Source of the DNA: Aquatica leii
Lineage: Eukaryota > Arthropoda > Insecta > Coleoptera > Lampyridae
NCBI GenBank assembly: GCA_035610365.1
Contig: CM069433.1
Coordinates: 172,934,882-172,998,881, forward strand
Direction: 5' to 3'
Length of the DNA stretch: 64,000 nucleotides
Shown one piece after another: positions 52,401 through 62,837 of the stretch; positions within the stretch are counted from its first letter, which is position 1, and each line of letters starts with the position of its first letter. The notes under the pieces were generated by a model that searched no databases, was not told the DNA's origin, and saw only the letters and a program-made list of their open reading frames with translations. The position numbers and the translations under genes are program-made.

Positions 52401-53738
52401 ATGTATTCTTCAGATGAAGAACCACCATTTCTTACTTCTTCGGACTCTGATTCCGAAACGAACTTAGGAAATTGGAATGTTACTTTTTCGGGTGAAGATC
52501 CTTCTTTACTTATAGAATTTCTTATTCGTATCGACGAGTTGTGTTTGTCTCGTGGTGTTTCACAACATCAACTTTTTCTCTCAGCTTTTGAAGTTTTATC
52601 TGGCAAAGCCCTTCTTGTTTTTAGGACGAATCGAAGTTCGTTACGTTCGTGGGATGATGTTGCTGTTTTGTTGAAGTCGGAGTTTTTACCGTTGGATTAT
52701 GATGAGCGCTTGATGGATTCTATTCGCAGTCGTACGATGGGAGCTAACGAAACCATCGGTACTTACGTTACCAATATGCGATACCTTTTTCTTCAGCTAG
52801 CAGAACCGGTCTCAGAGCAAATGCAGCTCAAGGTTATTCGCCGGAATCTAACGCCGTTCTATCAACTTCCTTTAGCGTTGATGGAAATCAAATCTATCGC
52901 TGAATTAATATCTTTAGGCAAGCGTTTGGAGTCTAACATCAATTCTCGCGATTCTTTCTACTTCTCTACAACAGAGGTTGGTGACAAAGTTCAAGAGCCA
53001 TCTGTAGTCTTTGCTAATAAGATTTCTACTTCAGTCTCTTCTGCTATTTCTGCTACTTGCTCTCTTACTACTTCTCCTCCCAATACTTGTGTTCGTTGTC
53101 GTTCTCAAGGTAATAAGCCTTTACGTACGGTTCGTTCTCTTCTTTCTCTTCCTCCTAATTTCTTTTCAGTTTCTAGGATTATTAGGCCTACTACTGATCC
53201 TTGGTATTTAGGTATGATATCTAAAGTTACTGCTTCTCCTCGTCGTTTCTCTCGTTGGTGTGTTGTGAAAAATCTTTTATGTAAACGTGTACGCATTTCC
53301 TCTTCTGATCCTTGCGTTTGGAAGTTAGTTGTACCATCGGACCAGCGCAAACAACTTATTCAGGATCACCACATTACATCTAATTGGGATCACCTCAGTG
53401 TTAGGAGCACTTTGGAAGCTCTTCGACGTCACTTTTACTGGCCTCATATGAGACCTAAGGTTGCCGAGTTCATACGTCATTGTTCTTGTTCGAATTCGCG
53501 ACGAAGCAAGCCTTTTAGGTCACGTCACATTTTGCCAAGTAGAACGAAGCTTTCCAACACTGATGTCGCTACAAGGTCTACGCGTCTACATAAAGATCGT
53601 ACTATTTCTCCGGGTGTAAAGGCCGCTGCTATTGCTTTTGCATCTCCTCCTTCAATCGCTTCTAATTATTCTTTGGTGTCTCCTTCTTTTAATCGGTCTC
53701 TTCGCTTTCATCGGCGTCGCAAGCGTCGTAAGTGCTAG
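52401..53738 (+). CDS. gag-integrase zinc-finger fusion protein of the LTR retrotransposon
   Basis: A single open frame of 445 codons. Residues about 1-20 are acidic. Residues about 25-190 form the gag capsid region (WNVTFSGEDPSLLIEFLIRI, LRSWDDVAVLLKSEFLP, ETIGTYVTNMRYLFLQLAEP). Near 230 a zinc knuckle begins (CVRCRSQGN) but breaks off. From about 268 it becomes pol sequence just before integrase (TDPWYLGMISKV, WKLVVPSDQR), then the integrase zinc-binding segment (HFYWPHM, then HCSCSN at about 375). The Cys pair is C-x-C instead of the usual C-x2-C. The last about 65 residues are basic and Ser-rich and unassigned. Protease, reverse transcriptase and RNase H are absent. The frame remains open across the fusion, so it may be expressed, which I cannot test. 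Confidence 0.85.
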   Translation: MYSSDEEPPFLTSSDSDSETNLGNWNVTFSGEDPSLLIEFLIRIDELCLSRGVSQHQLFLSAFEVLSGKALLVFRTNRSSLRSWDDVAVLLKSEFLPLDYDERLMDSIRSRTMGANETIGTYVTNMRYLFLQLAEPVSEQMQLKVIRRNLTPFYQLPLALMEIKSIAELISLGKRLESNINSRDSFYFSTTEVGDKVQEPSVVFANKISTSVSSAISATCSLTTSPPNTCVRCRSQGNKPLRTVRSLLSLPPNFFSVSRIIRPTTDPWYLGMISKVTASPRRFSRWCVVKNLLCKRVRISSSDPCVWKLVVPSDQRKQLIQDHHITSNWDHLSVRSTLEALRRHFYWPHMRPKVAEFIRHCSCSNSRRSKPFRSRHILPSRTKLSNTDVATRSTRLHKDRTISPGVKAAAIAFASPPSIASNYSLVSPSFNRSLRFHRRRKRRKC

Positions 53739-55870
53739 TTCGCTTTTTGGGCTTTCGACTTTCGACCTTTGCTATTTCTTTTGTTTCTTTTCTTTCGGTT
53801 TTGGTGGTTCGAATCTTTAAATACGTCGTCGGTATCTTGTTGGTTGTAGCTTGGATGCTACCCAATTGTTCTTCCCATATTGCTGTCACCGATTTTCTTT
53901 TCTTTGCTTAAGTTTCTAGTACTTTTGTTTTGGTTTCTTTCTTCTCCATCTTACTTCAGGACAGACTACCTTTCCGTCTGTATATATTTATATCCGCTTA
54001 GTCGGCATTTTTGGATTGGTACGTCATATATAGAATTCTCTCTTCTGCTGTTGGATTTGTTTTTTTTTTCTTGAGTTTTCTATTCCGCTCGTCGGCATTA
54101 AAGTCGTGAAGTATATTTTCCAATTTGGGATAGCAATTGGTACGCTTTCGTTCTATGACTAACTGATACCTTTTCTTTTCTCTTCTTCTATACTTAGGGC
54201 GGTTGGTTTGGCATTGAAGGGTTGGTCACTCCCTTTCGTTTCTTCTACGGAGAGAAGAACGAATTAGACACTTACATCTTGTCTTATCTTTCTCCGTCTG
54301 TTTCTTTTCTTCATTTCTTGTTTGTCTTACTTCTCATTTTTTTCTTCTTTTTGATTAGTTGATCACCTACATGCCACATCTCTTTCTTTCTTCTTCTTCC
54401 TCCTAAAGGTTTACCTCTAGGGCGGTTGGTTGGGCACCGTAGGGTGGTCTCTCTTTTCATTCTTTTACGGGGTGAAGAATGAATCAGGCAGTTACATCAA
54501 GCCTTAGCTTTCTCCGTCTTTCTCTATCTCTTATCTTTCCTATTTCGCATTTTTTCTTCTTGGGCTTAGGGAATTTCTATGTGACATCAATTCTTTTTTT
54601 TCTTTTTGATCTGCTTATGGTTTACCTCTTGGGTGGTTAGTTGGACATAGAAATACCTAGTCTTATCTTTCTTGTCTCTTTTGTTTTTTTCTTTTATCTT
54701 AGTTTGTTGGTTGAACACTTTCTTTTTCTTTTTAGTAACTTTCTTCTTTAGTGTTCCCTGCAACTGTGTTTCTTTTTCCTTTTCTTTCTCAGTTACTTTT
54801 CTTGCTGTATTGGGTTTAGTGAGTTTTTGTCTTCTTGTTTTTGGATTGAAGCTTGGGATAGACTACAACGTCGCTTCTGGTACTCTGTACTTCCGCTTAG
54901 TCGGCATTTTTGATGTTGTTAGTCACCGTTAGGATATTTCTCTTCTTTGGGTTTATTTTGCTCTTGGAATATTCTAATCCGTTCTTCGGCATTTACGTTC
55001 CAACGTGACATTCCAACACAACGAGCACTGACTCACGATGCTCAATTAGCAAGTAAAGTTTTCTGTTCTTTATTGACTCTTACTTCTTTTTCTTTCTTTC
55101 TTTTGGTTTTGTTTTGGGTTTCGCGGTTTGAATTTCTTTTGGATTGGCACTCGTTTAGTGTTTAGCGTTTTGGTGACTTTGTTATTGTGACTGTGGGATT
55201 ACTGATTCTTTTCTCTGCCTTTTTGGTAGTACGACTTATGTCGACTTTTAATCAGAATCTTTCTTTTTGCTTGAGATTTCTTCATTGGTTTTCTTTGCTT
55301 AGATCTTTAGGATCTGTTGGGTTTTTTTGGCGGAAGAATCTCATATCGTCTGTTGACGACTTGTTGAGCACAACTGCATTAGTTTTCTTTTTGGACTTTC
55401 TTCTAAATCGCGTATCACCATGCAACATCTACATACTTTTTTTTTTTACTTCGTTAGCTTAGTTAGCTTTGGGGACTTATATTACTTCTTTTCTTTCCTA
55501 TCATTCTTCTTGTCCTCTTGGGTTACTTAGTATTGTCGATCAGTAAGGTCTGTGGGACTGCGTTGCTTTCTTGCTTTTTAGCGTAACGACTGTTCTGTTC
55601 TGATACTTCTATGCTGTTGGTTGAGTTTCTGGTTCTTTGAAGTATCATTCCGCTTCATGCGACTTTTGGACACATCTGGTTGGTGATGCTTAGTAAACTG
55701 AGAAAACTTCTTTCATCTACGTTTCTTCTTGGGTTGGGTGTTATTGTGTTTTGGGGTTGGTTTTGGATTTTAGGGTTCTATCCTTGGCGTATGCCTAAAT
55801 TTCTGTCTTCATTTTAGCTTTTGTTTTCGTTATTCTCGCTCCACGCTTTTATCTTGCTGGGGGGGGAATC
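53739..55870 (+). repeat. Pyrimidine-rich 3' internal region with diverged tandem repeats
   Basis: About 2.1 kb is extremely rich in T and C on the plus strand and has no protein signal. A GGGCGGTTGG-type unit starts at 54197, 54420 and (as GGGTGGTTAG) 54631, about 210-223 bases apart. CCGCTTAGTCGGCATTTTTG occurs at about 53995 and 54894, with weaker copies near 54088 and 54978. The region ends in the polypurine tract before the 3' LTR. Short frames of Phe, Leu and Ser here are composition artefacts. Confidence 0.7.
55859..55870 (+). promoter_or_regulatory. Polypurine tract of the LTR retrotransposon
   Basis: GGGGGGGGAA followed by TC lies directly before the TGTTAC start of the 3' LTR, the standard place for second-strand priming. 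Confidence 0.75.
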
Positions 55871-57275
55871 TGTTACGGTCGAATTTTCTTTGCGTGCGTC
55901 TATGTTATTACGGACGAAATTTTCAGTATGCACGCCTATGTGTTTCGACGAAAAATTAGATTCGGGTTTTGACGCCCTCTAACGTTCCTTTCTCATTAGA
56001 TGTCATTTGGTAGAAAGTCGTCACATGTGAATGAGGTAAATGGTCTGTAACTAGTGAATATTAATATATATCCGTTACCATCGGGGAAATAATGGAAAAC
56101 CATTTATAATTATTTAATTTCCTAGTTTCTTTGAGACGTTACAGGGTAAGCTAAAGTCGTCTTTTAGTATAAACTCGTTTGTAATTCGTTTTCCTTTTGA
56201 CAGCCATTTTGCGTCCTTTCATGTTGCACCTGTTATATTCTCGATAAATGGATATCGTAAACTACTACTAAATAAGGCATCACGTTGCCGTACTCGAGCG
56301 CTAGCAGAAGGCGATTTCAAGCCGCGCAATTGGGGTCTTGCGGAGACGTCTTGGGCAAACTTATACTACACGTGGATGACACGACGTTAATCATATTAAT
56401 AACCACCTATTTTCGATGCTCACTACATACAGTAATCGATGCACGTTTTGTTTACTTTTGAGATATATTTCATGAATTATTTAATGTAAAATTGTTTTAG
56501 CTGAACTATCTTTGCGAGTTGGGGATTGTGACACGATTCGTATTAATCTTTTATTGCAGGCCACTGAAGAAGAAAAACGTTTTTCTTCGGGCTAGTGGAT
56601 GTTGGAAGTCGGGTGAGTGCTTTGAATTTACTTTACATATCGTGGTCACGTACAATTACTCACGAACTGTGGGATTTCAATTTAACGTTAGTAAATAAGT
56701 ATAACGCGTAGCTACCATTAGGGTATTTAACTTCAATGAAATAAATGTTTCGCATATTGTATGTAGTTGAAAAATATGTACCTCGGTTGTTTATAATTGT
56801 GTGTGGTGGGTTGCCGATGTTGTAGGCATCGAGATCTTAGTTTTTCTTGTTTCTATAATTCTCTAAATTGACTATTCCGAACTCAAACGTTAATACCGTT
56901 ATAATTATTTAATGTAAATTTTTCTAGTCTTTAATAACTCCAACTGTGGAGTGTAATGACTGTTACTTAATACAACTTCAACTGTGATAACTGTTATTGA
57001 TAGACTGAGGGCGATTAAAGTTGTTAATTCTTTTTTTGTGTGCTTATTATTTCCTACGAACCAGTTTGGGCTACTCGAACAGCTGAGTAGAGGGATTACG
57101 AATCTTCGAATTGTTACAAGTTCTACACCATTCTGTTGTGAGCAGACAGAAGTATGACTTTGGGATAAGCTCTGGCGCCCTTAAATATCTTTTCATTATT
57201 ATCTAGGAACCCTACCCTCTCTCCGACTATTGAGAGTTGGTCGTGCAGGTTCGTAAAACCACAAAGCTTGTAACA
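55871..57275 (+). repeat. 3' LTR with a 550-bp extra segment
   Basis: The outer parts match the 5' LTR almost base for base. Bases 56284-56833 have no counterpart there. This segment is described separately. The LTR ends GTAACA followed by the target duplication AGGA. Confidence 0.92.
56284..56833. other. 550-bp segment present only in the 3' LTR
   Basis: It starts GTTGCCGTACTCGAG and ends GGTTGCCGATGTTGTAGGCATCGAG. AGGCATC occurs just before the left junction and again at the right end, but no clean target duplication or terminal inverted repeat is visible. It includes a perfect 20-bp palindrome at 56569-56588, set inside a longer imperfect hairpin, preceded by a TTTTATTGCAG acceptor-like and followed by a GGGTGAGT donor-like sequence. 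It may be an insertion in this LTR, or original LTR sequence deleted from the 5' copy. Confidence 0.6.
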
Positions 57276-57825
57276 AGGAACACTCGAGAAGGATTTGCAA
57301 ATGTGTATAAATACCGAAGAGAGAAATCGTAGGTCAGTTATTGCCGAAATGCGAATACAAAAGTGTTAAGAAGATTATTCAAGTTGAAATAAATTAGTCG
57401 CGTGTGTATACATAAATAGACAGAGAATAATCTCGTACGTGTTATAGTGTAAACAATTGTGTGAAGCTATCCACGGACCTTGTCTTATCTTCTTGTAAGT
57501 GATATAAATTATAGTGTAAGTGTTTTTATTAAATATTAATAGATATAATTAGTTCCGTTAATTTAGAAGTGTACATATTTCTAGTATAAGTAAAACATCG
57601 TTTTAGTCGTTTAAATAAATTAGTAGTTAATAATAAAATCGTTACAGTATTTAAAAAAAAACAGTTTATGTTTTTAGTTAAAATTTGTAAATAATTTTGC
57701 TTTTAGAAGTTCATTTTTAAATCTAAAATTAAAATACTTATTAATATTTGTAACATTCTTATTAGACTAACAATGTTAAGAATGTAAATCCTTATTCATT
57801 CAAAACAAAATTTGAAAATGACTTA
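57276..57825. other. Right flank of the LTR retrotransposon, inside the MULE
   Basis: This continues the sequence interrupted at 50844 after the AGGA duplication. A TATAAATA word occurs at 57307, but no promoter can be claimed. No gene seen. Confidence 0.4.
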
Positions 57826-57999
57826 GACCCGGTTTCACCAACTAAAATTTGACTCTAGATTAACTAACCTACGATTAAATTTTAAATCCTGTCATATCAT
57901 TGGTTAGTGGTTTTAAGCTAACCAATAATATGACAAGTTTTTAAAATTAACCGTAGATTAGTTAATCTAGAGTTAAATTTTAATTGGTGAAACCGAGCC
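57826..57999. mobile_element. Harbinger-type foldback MITE
   Basis: The 174-bp unit is an almost complete palindrome. Its left end begins GACCCGGTTTCACCAACTAA and the right end in reverse complement begins GGCTCGGTTTCACCAATTAA. The match continues through CTCTAGATTAACTAA and into TTGGTTAG near the centre. TTA lies at both sides (57823-57825 and 58000-58002), within a shared TTAGAC. TTA duplications fit PIF/Harbinger elements. Confidence 0.85.
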
Positions 58000-58124
58000 T
58001 TAGACAATTGCCTCGGTCGTCTCTAATTACTATGGTTTTTAAGATTTCCATTAGACTATTGGGTTAGAGAAATATAAATAAAGTAATTACTTGTAAATAA
58101 ATTCATTTCTTAAGTTTTCTTATT

Positions 58125-59830
58125 ATGGAAATTATACATTCGAATAAAAGCGGTAATAAACCTTCCTATTGGGGTTATATGTACGTGTTATATAGAGTGT
58201 GCAAACTTTTTTTAAATTGGAAATGTTCGAAAGCTAGTTCATTCAAGGTAAGAATTCATTATCATTCAACGTCAATTATCATTGTTACACCGTACATTTT
58301 AAAAACATGTTGATATACTTTCTTTTCAGTGTAACGCTTCTCTCACAACAACTTTAAACAAGGAAGAACCTAAAACTGGTAAAAGCAATAGACGGCATGA
58401 AAATCAGTGCAAAAAAATACACTAAGTAAACCTGCACAAGTGTTCGCAGAAACCGTGCTGCAGTTAGAAAACACGACTAGGGCGTGTCTGCTTTAGAAGA
58501 TTCATTGAAAAGAACTCTCAGAAAGCAAAAATGAAAAAAATTACCCCAAGTTCCAGCAACGCTACAGGATCTTCTCATAGAAGGTATACAAATTGTGTGT
58601 TTAATTACAATAAAAAAATTGAGATTTTAACGAAACTTTTCCATACAGTCAATAATTTAAATATACATTAGCAACTTTTTTAATACAATAATACGTTTAT
58701 TACAAAAATTAAGTTACTATACTCGTTGTATGCACATTTTTTGCAATATAAATACCAACACTTTAAAAATTTGTAGGTAATGCCGCTTTAGATTTAAAAA
58801 TTACTTTGTTTTTACATATTTTCACAAAATCGATATAATTATATTTAGATTTTCCTGATGTTTAGGTGACTGGGCTACCACTAGAGGTATTGCTTTCGAG
58901 AGATTTCTTCTCAATGATAATGGACCTAATGCAGTACAACGTGTTATTATTTTTTCAACTGATGCTGCTTTGAATTTACTTGCTAATGCAGAAGAATGGT
59001 ATCTGTATGGAAACTTTTCCTTAGCATCGCAACTGGTTTCTTAGTTGTACGTACTTAGAATGCGTTCTAAAAATTTGCTCACTACTGCGGTTTTTTGCTT
59101 ATTGCAAAACAAAACCCAGCAGACGTATGAATATCTGTTCAGGACAGTATTTCAGAAATGCGAGGAAAGGGGGTTATACTGCGATCTTCAAGTTGTACAT
59201 CTAGATTTTGAAAGACCAGCCATAGAAACTGTAAAAAATGTGTGAAGATACATCAGTCCAAGGATGCTTCTACCATCTTACGCAAAGTACCTTCGGTAAA
59301 ATCCAAGAATTAGGACTTGTCAATCTTTAGAAAGAAAACGAAGCATTCAACCATTTCTGTGGGATGATAGATCAATTAGTGTTTCTGCCACCAAGAGATG
59401 TTCGGAGAGGAGTGTTAGATTTAAGAGAGGTGGCACCCGCTACATATGTGTCCGGCACTTTTAGAAGAGTTGAAAATAATAATGATGGTGCTCTGAGAGT
59501 AAGAAACATTTCACCAATGTTTCCAGCTGACTTATAGAATGTCCATTTAGCTACTCTACAAGGTCAAGATCGCACCAATAACCAGGCGAAAGGAAAAAAT
59601 AATAGAGTTTCCAATTTGGTCTGTAAAAACCATCCCACCGTTTGGAAATTAATATCAAAAATGAGACAAAGGGTCGCTGCCGACTTAACAAAAATAGAAC
59701 AGAGTAACTTAGGTGTCATAGCAAAGAAAAAAATGTGTATGAAGATGTGCAGAGGAGGTTAAATAATTTGTGCAGGGAATATGAAGGCGAAGTTTTCTCT
59801 GGGCAGTAGGGTACACTATTAGATTTCGTG
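58125..59830 (+). pseudogene. FLYWCH zinc-finger MULE transposase (spliced, broken)
   Basis: Exon 58125-58247 encodes a FLYWCH finger (HSNKSGNKPSYWGYMYVLY, then LNWKCSKASSFK). After an intron with GTAAGA and TTTTCAG it continues from 58330 with CNASLTTTLNKEEPK, completing the finger in phase 0. A block LQLENTTRACLL and a TLQDLLIEG junction lead through a second intron to 58866 (DWATTRGIAFERF). The MULE core is IIFSTDAALNLLANAEEW, then NKTQQTYEYLFRTVFQKCEE, DLQVVHLDFERP (second Asp), FYHLTQSTFGKIQELGL, and an RTNNQAKG block. The first catalytic Asp of WFMDGNF-like proteins is Tyr here (WYLYGNF). Several stops and frame changes confirm inactivity. Confidence 0.8.
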
Positions 59831-60377
59831 CCAGTAATTAGATTAGAATAAGTAATAAATGTCTTTATTAGTAGTCGTAGTATTCGTAATAAAAAGTAAA
59901 GTTTAGTAATTAAGATCTGCTTTCCTACTGTTAAGTGAAAGTCGCTATATTATTATTATTATTTTCATTTGTAGAAATGTGTATAATATTTTATTGGTCT
60001 TCTGACATACAATAGACCCAGTAAACACAAAATTGATAATGTTTAGTAACAGTTTCAAAACAAAAAATTTATGATTCACTCTTGTTTCAAACATAAAAGA
60101 AACCTAACTGCAATAAAATAGCTATAAGTTCATCGCTGTTTCACTTATTTGAATCAGTATAGTTTCGGTATTTTAAATTCAAATCTGTTGCAAACTAAAT
60201 GTTGCATTCGGTTTACGTTTTAAAAGCTTCGTTCTTGAACTGATACTAAATGATCAATACATGTATGATTTTTTTGTTTTAATAATGAACTAAAACAATT
60301 CTTTCAATAATATAATAATACATTTTCGAATGCACGTTTCAAATTTTATTGCACAATAAATATTTTTAAATACAATA
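59831..60377. other. AT-rich stretch without a supported gene
   Basis: It contains an ATT microsatellite at about 59952-59968. An AATAAA on the minus strand near 60353 belongs to the exon at 60378-60481. Confidence 0.35.
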
Positions 60378-60481
60378 TCACATTGAGTTTTTTACATATT
60401 GCAACTTTCCTGGATGTGGTCTTTTCACGGAAGCCTCGAAAACTGCATCAGTTACTGTTGGGTAGCAACTTTTAACCGCAT
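60378..60481 (-). CDS. Possible terminal exon of an unidentified minus-strand gene
   Basis: After the acceptor TTTCTATGTTACAG, a 34-codon frame reads AVKSCYPTVTDAVFEASVKR then PHPGKLQYVKNSM and stops at TGA. AATAAA follows about 30 bases later on the same strand. The composition is far from the surrounding AT-rich DNA. I recognise no family and cannot find an upstream exon. It lies inside the composite MULE, so it may belong to a carried gene fragment or another element's protein. Confidence 0.4.
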
Positions 60482-61429
60482 CTGTAACATAGAAATAAAT
60501 ATTTCATTTATATACATACATAATATACAACACAAACTTAATATAAATATCACTTTAGCAATCATTAGAAAGTTATAAAAACACTGTGAATACCTTTAGC
60601 TGTACATAATCGTATAGAAAACTTGAAGAATTGAACTGTAATTATAAATCCTAAAGTATCATCAGATTTACGCAATAATCTACCTTAACGCAACCATGTG
60701 TGTTAATTTAAATTTTTTTAATACAAATTAAAACATGATACATAAAGAACAGAAATGATAATAATATGGATTACATTTATGGATTATAATAAAATGTTTC
60801 GACTTACCGTTTATTGTTCCATTTCGTAATTGTACACACAGCATCACTTATCAAACTACAATTGAACAAGTGAAAAGATATCAATTTGCAGCGCAAGCGT
60901 TGACGACAGTAATCAAAAGTATAGCAACGACTAATGCTGACTAATCACAAAGTATTCGTTTTTCCTAGAACGATTCCACTGTTTTGAAAATAATTTAATC
61001 TTATTTAATCGATCTTCAAACAATTCTAGTTATTCAAAAAATATTCGGTTTTAATAAATCAGTTTTTAGACGGTTGCTGATTATGGGATAAAAATTCCAA
61101 GTACTGAAACGGTTTAAAACTGATTGTGAAAAATCGGAACTCTTTCAATTTATTCACTGTCAGTTACATGTAAATGATATAAAAATGGAACTAACACGAA
61201 ACAACGTAATGAAACAATTGTTTTAATTTTGTGACTGTAACAGTTTCAATCCGTGTTTACTGGGGAGTTAGTTATTATTTTGGGATTAAAAAAAAATAAA
61301 TTGCATATTTTTTTAGTACTTCTATACTTGTTTAGTAGTAAATTAGATCAATTTCTTCTTTGTTTAAAGTATTTATTTATTAAATATGTTAAACATGTAA
61401 ACTATTGGCTTTTATTTCCGCTACTTTTC
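60482..61429. other. AT-rich stretch without a supported gene
   Basis: No conserved coding block was found. If the exon at 60378-60481 is real, part of this must be its upstream intron. Confidence 0.35.
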
Positions 61430-61600
61430 TTTTCCGCCGGATTTTTTCCTGTGACTTTTTCGTCTCGGCCTTTGATACTCGAGCTTTTTTTCCACGGCTG
61501 TTTATTCCTAAATTCAAAGAAAAATTAACCGAAAGTTATGGTTCACGGTCATTTCCTTGCCGAAAAATCCTGCTGGTCAATTGCCGCTGCTTTGAATAAA
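61430..61600 (-). repeat. MULE terminal block (right end, degenerate)
   Basis: In reverse complement it reads CAATTGACC, GAAATGACCG, TTCGGTTAATTTT, CCGAGACGAAAAAGTC and AAAATCCGGCGGAA. These echo the order of words in the left block at 50455-50720. Similarity is weaker than between the left block and 63470-63545. Confidence 0.5.
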
Positions 61601-61610
61601 ATGGGATATA

Positions 61611-62299
61611 CAAAGAAGGAGCTTCAACAATAATTTTATTGTGTTGAAATGATAACGGCTATTTAAAAACTTTATTATTAATTTAAATTTAAATTGTATA
61701 TAAACTTTCTTACTTTCTATAGTTTTTTTGTTGTGCTTCTTCTGTGCCTTAAATGCTCTTTTGAATATTTTATATTACCTCTAGTTTCTTTCGGATATTC
61801 CGCAGATTTAAAAGTTTCAATCTTGTTTGTTCTTGCATGAGATGCAAATAGGCACTGTGTATGAGTTATAAACGAATTTCTTTCTTTCTAATGGTTTGTT
61901 GATACAATTATTACATTAATGACATTAATGTATTAATAGTTAACAATATTTGCTAATTAACAGGAAGTCATTATTGTTAATGGGGTTTCAAAATCTTGAC
62001 ATTATAAATATCCCCATACTTATTGATATGCAATATAATTGTTCTATTAACATGATTAAATATTATTAGGACCAATCAGGACCGTTAATATACAATAAAA
62101 GTTCGTATATATATGGGAAAATTTTTAATAGGGACATTAATCTCTTTTATACATTACGCGGAATTTACTGATAGTTATCAAATTGAACGTTAACATCGTA
62201 ATGGCGCTTGAATTACATAACCAGTGTAAAGGACAAGAGCAAACTGTTGGTTGACAGTTACTTATTCCATAAAGATAAAAAAATAGAATCAAAAACATA
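61611..62299. other. AT-rich stretch without a supported gene
   Basis: A short direct repeat of ATTAATGACATTAATGT-type words lies near 61913-61935. Nothing else is supported. Confidence 0.35.
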
Positions 62300-62837
62300 T
62301 TGGATATGTGAAAATTATAGATAGTATTGGAATGCAATGTACGTATAAAGCGAAGGATAACACTATTCTTAAAAACAGTGGAATGCAAAAACACAAAGCT
62401 GATGCGGCACATGTAGAAAAAAGCAAGGTAATGAACACCTACGAGCTAACGCACACTCAAAATGCACCATATTATATTGGGTCAAACTTTACTGTTGGGA
62501 TTAGTCAAGCTGCAGCAGTCGGGCTTCCAAAGGTGACCAGCATAAAAAAACTCTCAGCACTGTCTTTTAGTCGTAGTAGATCTTGCCAGAAGAATATAAG
62601 AAAACAAAAAATAGAGAAGACTTTTTGATGTTCGATTCAGGGCCCACCCAAGACCGGCTACTAATTTTTTCTACGAGAAACAGTTTTTGACTTCTGGCTC
62701 TGATCGCTATTTCTTTGATCTTTGATCTACGCCTTGCTACCCGATAAAACCCGAGAAACATACGTTACTTTCAGGAATTTCACTGTCAACAGTTGTAGCA
62801 GATTTTGAAAATAGCATAATGAGCGCCTTTAATGAAG

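Larger units (their letters stand above)
50845..57275 (+). mobile_element. Young LTR retrotransposon (Ty3/gypsy-like) with gag-integrase fusion
   Basis: The element starts TGTTAC and ends GTAACA, with LTRs at 50845-51699 and 55871-57275. The 4-bp duplication AGGA lies at 50841-50844 and 57276-57279. A primer-binding site (TTGGCGACCC) follows the 5' LTR and a G-rich polypurine tract (GGGGGGGAA) precedes the 3' LTR. The only sizeable ORF, 52401-53738, fuses gag to the integrase zinc-finger region, with protease, reverse transcriptase and RNase H deleted. It therefore cannot move by itself but could be mobilised by a relative. The 3' LTR carries a 550-bp segment missing from the 5' LTR. Confidence 0.93.
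50450..61610 (+). mobile_element. Composite MULE with FLYWCH transposase, split by an LTR retrotransposon
   Basis: The left end (about 50455-50600) is a block of repeated TTTACCGAA-like words. The reverse complement of 61430-61600 shows a degenerate version (CAATTGACC, CCGAGACGAAAAAGTC, AAATCCGGCGG). A FLYWCH plus MULE transposase lies at 58125-59830 in the same orientation. Removing the LTR element at 50845-57275 leaves about 4.7 kb, a plausible MULE size. Pairing of these two ends is inference; the left end actually aligns even better with the terminal block at 63470-63545. Confidence 0.5.

Noticed and set aside
53011..55462. Hydrophobic plus-strand frames resembling membrane proteins or an env gene
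   Set aside because: They are Phe/Leu/Ser translations of the pyrimidine-rich region of the LTR element, or frame shadows of the gag fusion.
56565..56590. Palindrome considered as a Helitron 3' hairpin or hammerhead ribozyme
   Set aside because: No CTRR end follows it, and the conserved CTGATGA and GAAA core of a hammerhead is absent.
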